Shown one piece after another: positions 1 to 5,198 of a stretch of DNA of 5,198 nucleotides. The position numbers and the translations under genes were made by a program. The DNA comes from Calditrichota bacterium. GTDB lineage: Bacteria > Electryoneota > RPQS01. The DNA is taken from the NCBI GenBank assembly GCA_020057985.1, contig JAGVEU010000271.1, forward strand, positions 1 to 5,198, written 5' to 3'. The stretch's first letter is position 1, and each line of letters starts with the position of its first letter. The notes under the pieces are model-generated. The model ran no database searches. It saw nothing but the letters and a program-made list of their open reading frames with translations, and had not been told where the DNA came from.

Positions 1-1050
1 GCCGGACTTCGAGCCGGAGGAATTCGCACGATGGCCAAGACCACCGGTACTCTTCCGCGCATCATTGATACTGAAGGCCTCGAAGTTCCGATCATCCGTC
101 CCTCCGGCGCCAATATCATTGAACAGGTCAAGATTTTTCGATATTTCTTCAAGCGAAAGCCGCAGGCGATTGTTATCGAGTGTATGGCGGTCAATCCTGA
201 GTATCAGTGGATCTGCGAGCACAAGTTTGTCCATGCTACGGTCAGTGTTATCACCAACTGCCGCCTCGACCACATTCTCGAAATGGGGCCATCCATCGAG
301 AACATAACGCGATCCTTGTGCAACACACTCCCCAAGAGCGGCATAGCATTCACGAGTGAAGACAAAATGTTCTGGCTGATGCGGAGACAAGCGCGAAGAG
401 TGGACTGCAAGCTATACCAAGCTGACCAGGATAGCGTGTCCTATTTTGAGCTTGGCGGCTTCGATCATATTGAACACGCGGACAATGTCGCGCTCGCTTT
501 GGCCGTTTGCGAGCATTGCGGAGTGCCCAGAGATACTGCGCTTGAAGGAATGCATCGCAGCCATCCCGATGCCGGCGCTTTGCGAGTCTATGAAGTTGAG
601 CAGAACGGCAAAGTTGTACAGTTTGTTCATGCTCTCGCGGCCAATGATCCTGAATCCACGCTTGCGATCTGGCGGAAGATGAAGCACCTAACCACGGATT
701 TGGGTAGCGTCTTTGTGCTGCTGAATACTCGCGCCGATCGCTATGACCGCACGATTCAACTGCTTGAAATGATTCAGCAGGGGATGCCTAATGAGTATGA
801 TTTCCTCTTTCTCATGGGCGAGCGAGTCAGTCGAGTCTTCGATAGCCTGCCCCGCTACGGTATTCATCAGGACAAGGCTGTTAAAATGGGGATTGTTCCA
901 CCTGAACGCACTTTTGATGAGGTCTTCAAACGAGTCGAGAATGTGGGCACAGTATTCGCCATCGGCAATGTCGGCAAGGGTGGACTTGATATCGCCAGGC
1001 ATTTCGCATCGAAAAAACGAACGCGCAAACTTCACACGAATAACAAATAG
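1..1050 (+). CDS. pgsB: PgsB/CapB poly-gamma-glutamate synthase, 5'-truncated by window edge
   Basis: This is the ATP-dependent, Mur-ligase-like amide ligase that joins glutamates through the gamma-carboxyl at the cytoplasmic face of the inner membrane. The reading frame is open from base 1. The ten codons before the ATG at 31 still align without gaps to Bacillus PgsB just ahead of its KTTGT motif (AGLRAGGIRTMAKTTGT against ...EAGYKTVGKTTGT), so the gene starts upstream and 349 codons are visible. Relative to the ~393-residue Bacillus protein, about 45-50 residues are missing, including the N-terminal membrane segment and the P-loop (GIRGKST type). Counting from the ATG at 31, family motifs are ECMAVNPEYQ (50-59), LDH (79-81), DNVALAL (151-157), HPDAGALR (178-185), AANDPESTLAIW (203-214), NTRADRYDRT (232-241) and IGNVGKGG (311-318). 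It ends at TAG, 41 bases before pgsC. The family is clear; activity cannot be judged without the P-loop. Confidence 0.95.
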   Translation, partial: AGLRAGGIRTMAKTTGTLPRIIDTEGLEVPIIRPSGANIIEQVKIFRYFFKRKPQAIVIECMAVNPEYQWICEHKFVHATVSVITNCRLDHILEMGPSIENITRSLCNTLPKSGIAFTSEDKMFWLMRRQARRVDCKLYQADQDSVSYFELGGFDHIEHADNVALALAVCEHCGVPRDTALEGMHRSHPDAGALRVYEVEQNGKVVQFVHALAANDPESTLAIWRKMKHLTTDLGSVFVLLNTRADRYDRTIQLLEMIQQGMPNEYDFLFLMGERVSRVFDSLPRYGIHQDKAVKMGIVPPERTFDEVFKRVENVGTVFAIGNVGKGGLDIARHFASKKRTRKLHTNNK

Positions 1051-1091
1051 TAAAAAGTTGAAAGCGCACATTATTCGCCGAGCCATCGCTC

Positions 1092-1547
1092 ATGATTGAA
1101 TTAACTATTGGACTCGGTGTTCTCATTAGCCTCGTGTTTCACGAGGTTTTCGGTGCTGCCGCCGGTGGCATTGTCGTGCCGGGCTACATCGCCTTGCACT
1201 TGCATGAGCCACTCCGCCTTGTGGGAACGCTGATCGTTGCCTTTATCACGTTTCTTGGAATCCGAGTTGTCTCCCGCTTTGTGTTTGTCTATGGTCGTCG
1301 CCGCATGGTGTTGGCTATTTTGCTCGGATTTATTTTCGGCTATCTCAGTCGGCAGATTATTCTCTATGATGCGCTGGTCGCCGACATCCGGCTTGAGGCG
1401 ATCGGCTTTATTATTCCCGGACTCATTGCGAACTGGTTTGAGCGGCAAGGAGTCATCAAGACCATTGCTACCATGATGATTGCGGCGCCGTTGGTCAGGA
1501 TTCTGGTCATGATCTTCACGGACGGAGTGATCTACCATGCCCTTTAG
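1092..1547 (+). CDS. pgsC: PgsC/CapC poly-gamma-glutamate synthase membrane subunit
   Basis: Small integral membrane partner of PgsB; in known systems PgsB and PgsC form the membrane-bound PGA synthase core. The 151 residues match the usual ~149. Visible motifs are GGIVVPGY (25-32), VYGRRR (66-71) and IGFIIPGLIANWFERQG (104-120), the last nearly identical to the Bacillus IGIIVPGLIAN...KQG block. Hydrophobic segments lie at about 3-18, 43-61, 72-92 and 122-143. The ATG at 1092 puts the first helix at the very N-terminus as in the family; no strong Shine-Dalgarno precedes it, so translation may depend on ribosomes arriving from pgsB, 41 bases upstream. The last 11 bases overlap the start of pgsW, which points to co-translation. 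No missing motif or frameshift is seen. Confidence 0.95.
   Translation: MIELTIGLGVLISLVFHEVFGAAAGGIVVPGYIALHLHEPLRLVGTLIVAFITFLGIRVVSRFVFVYGRRRMVLAILLGFIFGYLSRQIILYDALVADIRLEAIGFIIPGLIANWFERQGVIKTIATMMIAAPLVRILVMIFTDGVIYHAL
1524..1527 (+). promoter_or_regulatory. Ribosome binding site of pgsW inside pgsC
   Basis: GGAG in the context CGGAGTGA lies nine bases before the ATG at 1537 and inside the 3' end of pgsC. It is the clearest Shine-Dalgarno in the window that serves a real start, and it supports the ATG at 1537 as the pgsW start despite the overlap. Confidence 0.6.
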
Positions 1548-2667
1548 ACCATCACTTCGTTCTATATGGACGCTGATTCTGTTGGCAGTCCTCTGCAGCT
1601 CGCTTTATGTATGGTGTGAGCAAAGCCGGGTCACGCAGAGAATGCCTTACTATAACGAAAAGCTTGAGGCGGCAAAGCTCATGGATCGAGCATTGCGAGT
1701 CTTCGAGGAGACGCAGATCGTCAAGGGAGTGTTTGCCGATACAACTTCCACCTATGCAGACCGGCGCCTTGACGTTGTGATCGGCCAGCAGTTCTCGATC
1801 ATCACAACGGATCTTGGCTATTTTGAGACAAAGCTCGCCTCTGCCAACCCGAATTTTGCGGCGGTTGCCGTGGATCTGCTGAAGCAAGCGAGGGTTGAGA
1901 AGGGGGATCTTATAGCAGTCGGATTCTCCGGTGACTATCCGGGACTGAACATTGCCGTGCTTTGTGCTTGCGAAGTTCTGGGAGTGACTCCTGTAACGAT
2001 CACCTCAATCGGCTCTTCATGGTGGGGCGCTAACGACCCTGAGTTCACTTGGCCGGACATGGAGAAGTTGCTCAATAACAAGGGCATCGTTCATTCAAGA
2101 CCCGTTGCCGCTTCGCTCGGCGGCCGTGAGGACATGGCCGTAGGTCTCTCCGGTGTCGGTGTTGATCTGATGACAGCCGCCGCCAAGCGCAACGGACTAC
2201 CGCTTATCCTTGAAAAGAATCTGCCCGCTTCCATCGCCCAGCGCTATCGTAGTTACCAGTCATCGGCTTCAGGAAAGCGCTATAAGGCCTATGTGAATGT
2301 CGGTGGTGGACTTGCGAGTCTTGGGCATCAGGATAATGGCAAACTCATTCGGAGTGGATTCAATGGCCACCTGCCAGTTCAGAATTATCCGGCGCGCGGC
2401 GTTGTACATCTCTTCAATTCGGATAATGTTCCCGTCATCAATCTTTACGATGTCTCGTCTCTCAGCCGTGAATTCGGTCTTGGCTTGCCGCAAGACCCAT
2501 TGGCTGCTGTTGGGCTGGGGACCGTTTTCGTTTCCGAGCGCTATGATCTGCGCGTCGCCACAATTTCTGCGGTTCTCGCATTAATTATACTCCTCATTCT
2601 GGTCAAGCTCGATTCACGTCTCTTCAAACTGCGTGAAGAGGGAGTTGATCCCGACACACTCGTATAG
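1537..2667 (+). CDS. pgsW: PgsW, poly-gamma-glutamate system protein (membrane-anchored alpha/beta domain)
   Basis: 376 residues matching, from memory, the family named 'poly-gamma-glutamate system protein' (PgsW), found beside pgsB and pgsC; its biochemical role is not established. A transmembrane helix at about 9-27 follows a basic N-terminus (R4, R8). A soluble domain spans about 30-338. A second helix at about 339-357 is followed by a short tail with K356, R361, K364 and R366. The positive-inside rule therefore puts both ends in the cytoplasm and the domain in the periplasm. Characteristic stretches are IGQQFSIITTDLGYFETK (82-99), GDLIAVGFSGDYPGLNIA (123-140), SSWWGANDPEFTWPDME (160-176) and YVNVGGGLASLG (252-263). 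The glycine-rich loop after a beta strand at 126-137 looks Rossmann-like, but I see no defined catalytic set. It overlaps pgsC by 11 bases. A role in handling or exporting nascent PGA is inferred from context. Confidence 0.85.
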   Translation: MPFRPSLRSIWTLILLAVLCSSLYVWCEQSRVTQRMPYYNEKLEAAKLMDRALRVFEETQIVKGVFADTTSTYADRRLDVVIGQQFSIITTDLGYFETKLASANPNFAAVAVDLLKQARVEKGDLIAVGFSGDYPGLNIAVLCACEVLGVTPVTITSIGSSWWGANDPEFTWPDMEKLLNNKGIVHSRPVAASLGGREDMAVGLSGVGVDLMTAAAKRNGLPLILEKNLPASIAQRYRSYQSSASGKRYKAYVNVGGGLASLGHQDNGKLIRSGFNGHLPVQNYPARGVVHLFNSDNVPVINLYDVSSLSREFGLGLPQDPLAAVGLGTVFVSERYDLRVATISAVLALIILLILVKLDSRLFKLREEGVDPDTLV

Positions 2668-2704
2668 CCTTGCAACTTTCGTCGAACAACTTGCGGATAT
2701 CGAA

Positions 2705-3619
2705 ATGTCCAAACTGAAATCCACCACAATTATTTTCTTATCGCTGCTGTTTGCCGGTATTGTGCTTGCAGAAGCGACTACTGTTTTTCGCTTCGTTGCC
2801 CCGACACGGTTCGAACAGAAAGTCAACTTCAACGTCGCCGGAAAAATCCGTGATTACTATTTGTTAGAGGGTACTGGTCAGATTGAGGTTCAGGTTAAGG
2901 GTCCGTGCCAATTGAAGGTACTGTCGAGAATTGTTATGCCACGCAACGACGACAAGCCAAGCTATCACTTCCTCGGTAAACGCAAAGGTTCTTTTGAGTC
3001 GTTTACCTTCGAGCATTCGACAGTCGTTTCTGACAGCACAACTTTCGCCGACTCAGCGTCGGTCAAAATCAGCGAAGATCGCAACAAAGTAATCTCAGTG
3101 CCGGCGGGTGATCAGACCTACCTATTTCACCTGCGTCCGTACTCGAAGGATAGAATCTATATCAGCTTCGCGCATACCGTAAATGTCGCGCCGAAGCCGA
3201 AACTGGCCGCCGCTATGACGCCCATCGAGTTTTCAGCGCAAGTGGCTCTGCTCTCCAACGAGAAAATCCAAACTTACTATCGAATCGGCCACGGCGAAAA
3301 GGTTTCACTGAAGCTCATCGGCCCTGCGACGCTTAAAGGCTTCTGTCGGATCGAATATGATGTCAATATGCTGGGTGAACAGAAATGGCGGTTGCAGGTC
3401 AATGAAGACGACAAGATCAAGGCAACGTATCCGTTTTCGGCTCCCAAGAGTCAAGTAACAACGTATGTCGAAAAGAACACTCTTGTTCCGAGTCGGGCTG
3501 AGACTTTCTTCATGGATGTTCCTTCAGGCGAGCATCTCTATGAGTTTACCTTGCCGGAGAATCATCGCACAGTCCTGTTGAAATTCTCAATCCCCAAGGA
3601 CGAAGACGAGCGGCAATGA
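2705..3619 (+). CDS. Secreted protein with two tandem copies of an unnamed beta-rich domain
   Basis: I do not recognise a named family. The ATG at 2705 gives 304 residues that open with a standard signal peptide: K3 and K5, then hydrophobic 7-22, with likely cleavage near A22-A24. The mature part is two copies of one domain, about 37-160 and 176-297, in register at an offset of exactly 140 residues. K47-I48, Y51-Y52, G66-P67, L70-K71 and R75-I76 recur as K187-I188, Y191-Y192, G206-P207, L210-K211 and R215-I216; later V132-P133, G135, Y139, F141 and L143 recur as V272-P273, G275, Y279, F281 and L283. Alternating polar/hydrophobic runs suggest beta-sandwich folds. An in-frame GTG at 2633 would add 24 residues and overlap pgsW, but would bury the signal peptide. 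The stop overlaps the next start (ATGA). A periplasmic or surface role with PGA or the barrel is inferred only from position. Confidence 0.8.
   Translation: MSKLKSTTIIFLSLLFAGIVLAEATTVFRFVAPTRFEQKVNFNVAGKIRDYYLLEGTGQIEVQVKGPCQLKVLSRIVMPRNDDKPSYHFLGKRKGSFESFTFEHSTVVSDSTTFADSASVKISEDRNKVISVPAGDQTYLFHLRPYSKDRIYISFAHTVNVAPKPKLAAAMTPIEFSAQVALLSNEKIQTYYRIGHGEKVSLKLIGPATLKGFCRIEYDVNMLGEQKWRLQVNEDDKIKATYPFSAPKSQVTTYVEKNTLVPSRAETFFMDVPSGEHLYEFTLPENHRTVLLKFSIPKDEDERQ
3616..3619 (+). promoter_or_regulatory. ATGA stop-start overlap coupling the last two genes
   Basis: The ATG of the barrel gene and the TGA of the duplicated-domain gene share the four bases ATGA. No good Shine-Dalgarno stands at normal spacing (the nearest purine run is AAGGAC about 15 bases upstream), so re-initiation by the terminating ribosome is the likely way the barrel is translated, tying the amounts of the two proteins together. 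Confidence 0.7.
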
Positions 3620-4770
3620 TCTCGCCATTCCTTGAAAGCCCTCCGCCGAGCAGGGTTAAGGTCCTCCGCAACCCTGCCGGAACCTCAGTTCTTGCGACGC
3701 TTCTGCTACTGGCACTTATCGCTCTTCCGGCTCAGGCAAAAAAGCGTGCGCTTCCGGCAGTTGAATGGGGGCTTTCTGTTTCCACAGCAGCAGTTTACAA
3801 TGACAACGTATTGCGACTTTCTGATCGCGATCGGAATCAGTTCCTGGATAGTTCATCCATATTTCCTGATCCACTTAAGTCAGCAGACGATATCGAGAAC
3901 GAAACCAGCATTAGGCCGTCTTTGCGTTGGCGCGCCCCGTTTTCATTGATGGCGAGCGCACAGTACACTTTCAAAGCAGTGACACGAGTGCGAAACTGTT
4001 TCACGAATTATCAGACGCACACCTTGACTCTTGGAGTTCGACCTCGTGTTCAAGGGTATCGTTGGGCAGTTCAATTTCGAGCCTTTACGATTCCATCGTT
4101 CTATCTTCGCGCCTATCGCGACCGTGACTTTAACGAATACCATGCCGCTCGGTTTGCCAACCGGGATTACAGCGGAACTCTGAAGTTTCGCCCAATCAAC
4201 CGTCTATGGCTGGAAGCCGGCGCTGGCTATTCCACGTACTATTACAACCGCAAGTTTACCGAGTACGATAGCGAGGTCAAGGAATATTCAGCAGGCGCAA
4301 CTTATGAATTGCCAAAGCATATTATCTTTGAAGCTAATTATGCCCGCAATCTTTCCGAAAACGTCGGCAAGAATCAGGTCAGTGCGAATGCTGTCAATCC
4401 CATAGATCCAACCGTGGATACGGAGTACGGAGATTCAGACTTCAACGAAGACGATTTCTCCGGAAGAGTTTCCACATGGTTGCCGTGGGTCATGTTCGCC
4501 CGCACCGATATATCTCTTGAAGTTAGGCATCGCCGTCGTGTCTATACCACTGACCGAGCCCTCAGCTTAGATCCTTTCCATCGCGGCAGACTTGATCGCC
4601 GCACTGCGATTACTCCCGGCCTCACCATCGTTGTCACACGCAACCTCGATGTCAACGCTTCCTTCACTTACGAAGAACGACGCACGAGTTCCGACCATCC
4701 GACCGTTTCCCTCGCCAAAAATTTCATAAAACGAGAGTACGTCGTTACTCTCATGTACGCCATCAGATAG
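3616..4770 (+). CDS. Outer-membrane beta-barrel protein, candidate exporter of the PGA operon
   Basis: 384 residues with a signal peptide: basic residues R13, K15 and R18, hydrophobic 24-38, and an AQA cleavage site at 39-41. The n-region is unusually long. The mature chain is a run of amphipathic strands rich in aromatic residues with short turns, for example 109-122, 134-145, 148-158, 186-193, 197-210, 223-232, 236-245, 292-303, 333-341 and 344-354. It closes with YVVTLMYAIR, a strand-like C-terminus like those of outer-membrane barrels, although the final residue is Arg rather than aromatic. Roughly a dozen strands can be drawn. The YNDNVLRLSDRD segment (61-72) resembles the entry of other uncharacterised barrels. 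By hand count the mature part has about 38 Arg against 11 Lys, and an acidic loop at 264-280. Its start overlaps the previous stop by four bases, implying coupling. Transport of PGA is inference; a structural or adhesin-like barrel is the alternative. Confidence 0.8.
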   Translation: MISPFLESPPPSRVKVLRNPAGTSVLATLLLLALIALPAQAKKRALPAVEWGLSVSTAAVYNDNVLRLSDRDRNQFLDSSSIFPDPLKSADDIENETSIRPSLRWRAPFSLMASAQYTFKAVTRVRNCFTNYQTHTLTLGVRPRVQGYRWAVQFRAFTIPSFYLRAYRDRDFNEYHAARFANRDYSGTLKFRPINRLWLEAGAGYSTYYYNRKFTEYDSEVKEYSAGATYELPKHIIFEANYARNLSENVGKNQVSANAVNPIDPTVDTEYGDSDFNEDDFSGRVSTWLPWVMFARTDISLEVRHRRRVYTTDRALSLDPFHRGRLDRRTAITPGLTIVVTRNLDVNASFTYEERRTSSDHPTVSLAKNFIKREYVVTLMYAIR

Positions 4771-4777
4771 CATTTCC

Positions 4778-4810
4778 CCGAGATCCTGAAAGAGAGGCAT
4801 CCTCGGTTTT
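4778..4810 (+). terminator. Probable rho-independent terminator of the pgs operon
   Basis: Starting eight bases after the barrel stop, CCGAGATCCT (4778-4787) pairs with 4795-4806 through ten base pairs interrupted by two single-base bulges (C4798 and C4802), with a seven-base loop GAAAGAG (4788-4794). Four T residues (4807-4810) follow directly. Position and T-run support a terminator; the bulges and short T-run suggest moderate efficiency. Confidence 0.55.
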
Positions 4811-4963
4811 CCTAAGCACAAGATACTGAACAGGTGTGCCTCTGTCAAGAGAAAAATTGATTATTTGTGCAAGTGACGTTGTGGCTTGAGTTTGGGATTC
4901 TGGAGGTTGCTGTCGTGATTTTTGGAACAAGTTACATTCAAAGAACTTCGCAGATCGTGGAGA

Positions 4964-4985
4964 ATGGTGCATGGTGCAAGGGTGC
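4964..4985. repeat. ATGGTGC tandem heptamer
   Basis: ATGGTGC occurs twice back to back (4964-4970 and 4971-4977), followed by a variant AAGGGTGC (4978-4985) with one extra base. This is the left-hand recognisable part of the heptamer tract. Confidence 0.65.
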
Positions 4986-5037
4986 GAACTTGAAATATGG
5001 AGTTACGATTTTGAAGAGGAGAGGCAGAGGAGGAAAA

Positions 5038-5065
5038 CCTGAAAGCTGAAACTTGAAACCTGAGA
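5038..5065. repeat. Four tandem heptamers YYTGAAA
   Basis: CCTGAAA, GCTGAAA, CTTGAAA and CCTGAGA follow each other without spacing and differ at one or two positions each. Related CTTGAAA and TTTGAAG units lie upstream at 4989 and 5010 in the same 7-base phase. Confidence 0.75.
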
Positions 5066-5106
5066 GGCGAGGCATAATTTGGACTTGGTCGGCACTCAAC
5101 CCCCCT

Positions 5107-5134
5107 ACCCCCCAAGCGAGTTGGGGGGTTTATT
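5107..5134 (+). terminator. C/G hairpin, possible rho-independent terminator
   Basis: ACCCCCCAA (5107-5115) pairs perfectly with TTGGGGGGT (5121-5129) around the five-base loop GCGAG, followed by TATT and thus a weak T-run. A second C run, AACCCCCC at 5098-5105, can pair with the same G run instead, giving two competing stems. On the minus strand no T-run follows, so any terminator action is on the + strand. It lies about 330 bases after the last gene, so it may be a backup terminator or part of a dispersed repeat. Confidence 0.5.
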
Positions 5135-5198
5135 GTCCAATGCGTTTGTCTTTCATTCACACTCGGCGAGAAGCAGGGAATTGCTCATTTCACCCCCC

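Larger units (their letters stand above)
4954..5072. repeat. Degenerate 7-base periodic tract
   Basis: Cut into consecutive heptamers from 4954, the sequence gives about 17 units of the form NNNRRRR. Position 6 is a purine in all 17 units, position 7 in 16, position 4 in 15 and position 5 in 14, while positions 1-3 are mixed. It grades from ATGGTGC-like units on the left to CTTGAAA/CCTGAAA-like units on the right. CTTGAAA at 4989 and at 5052 lie 63 bases apart, a multiple of seven. The clean copies are listed separately. I chose the phase by eye and the region is purine-rich anyway, so the weak middle units are less certain than the two ends. Confidence 0.5.
4771..5198. other. 428-base region without a credible gene
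   Basis: From the barrel stop to the window end I find no supported gene, tRNA or other structured RNA. The open frames here have low-complexity translations and no start signal, and the longest one on the minus strand (4861-5160) simply reads through the repeat tract and the C/G hairpin. The region contains a probable operon terminator, a 7-base periodic repeat tract, a purine-rich run and a second hairpin, listed separately. About 4811-4953 shows nothing I can name. Confidence 0.7.

Noticed and set aside
31..1050. Treating pgsB as a complete gene starting at ATG 31
   Set aside because: The frame is open to base 1 and the ten upstream codons align to Bacillus PgsB; a start at 31 would lack the P-loop required for ligase activity. 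Kept only as a possible internal start.
1101..1538. Minus-strand ORF of 145 residues opposite pgsC
   Set aside because: It is the antisense of a clearly recognised membrane protein gene and its sequence is His/Asn/Asp-rich low-quality translation.
4810..4960. Possible small RNA or riboswitch in the spacer
   Set aside because: No convincing conserved stem, promoter or known motif could be seen by eye.
4867..5049. Plus-strand ORF of 60 residues after the barrel
   Set aside because: It lies behind a probable terminator, has no ribosome site and ends within the repeat tract; no recognisable protein features.
5053..5078. Promoter-like TTGAAA ... CATAAT
   Set aside because: The spacer is only 14 bases, the TTGAAA is one of the heptamer units, and no gene follows within the window.
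4861..5160. Minus-strand ORF of 99 residues
   Set aside because: Its translation is low-complexity and is explained by reading through the heptamer tract (FQVSAFRF-like) and the C/G hairpin (LGGRG-like). No domain or signal is visible.

Overview
The window carries five genes, all on the + strand, that together look like most of a poly-gamma-glutamate (PGA) synthesis and export operon from a Gram-negative (diderm) bacterium. The first three are recognisable by motif: the 3' part of pgsB/capB (Mur-ligase-like PGA synthase), a complete pgsC/capC (its small membrane partner), and pgsW (a membrane-anchored 'poly-gamma-glutamate system protein' of unknown activity). They are followed by two genes I cannot name: a secreted protein built from two copies of one domain, and a signal-peptide-bearing outer-membrane beta-barrel. 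The outer-membrane barrel is the main reason for calling the host diderm. Base composition looks balanced (roughly half GC by eye). The lineage cannot be fixed from sequence alone; an uncultivated diderm phylum (FCB group, Zixibacteria or similar) would fit, but that is a guess.

Layout: 1-1050 pgsB, cut at its 5' end by the window edge; 41-base gap; 1092-1547 pgsC; 11-base overlap; 1537-2667 pgsW; 37-base gap; 2705-3619 duplicated-domain secreted protein; 4-base ATGA overlap; 3616-4770 outer-membrane barrel; 4778-4810 a probable terminator; 4771-5198 a 428-base stretch without a credible gene, holding a degenerate 7-base periodic repeat tract (about 4954-5072) and a strong C/G hairpin (5107-5134). 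Tight spacing and two overlaps argue for one transcript whose promoter lies upstream of the window.

Working model (inference): PgsB and PgsC polymerise glutamate at the inner membrane. PgsW places an alpha/beta domain on the periplasmic side. The duplicated-domain protein is periplasmic or surface-exposed. The Arg-rich barrel offers a route through the outer membrane for the polyanion. The canonical third Gram-positive component, PgsA/CapA, does not lie downstream of pgsC in this window, so the pgsW-secreted protein-barrel trio may replace or supplement it. This possible dedicated trans-envelope PGA exporter is the most interesting content of the window.
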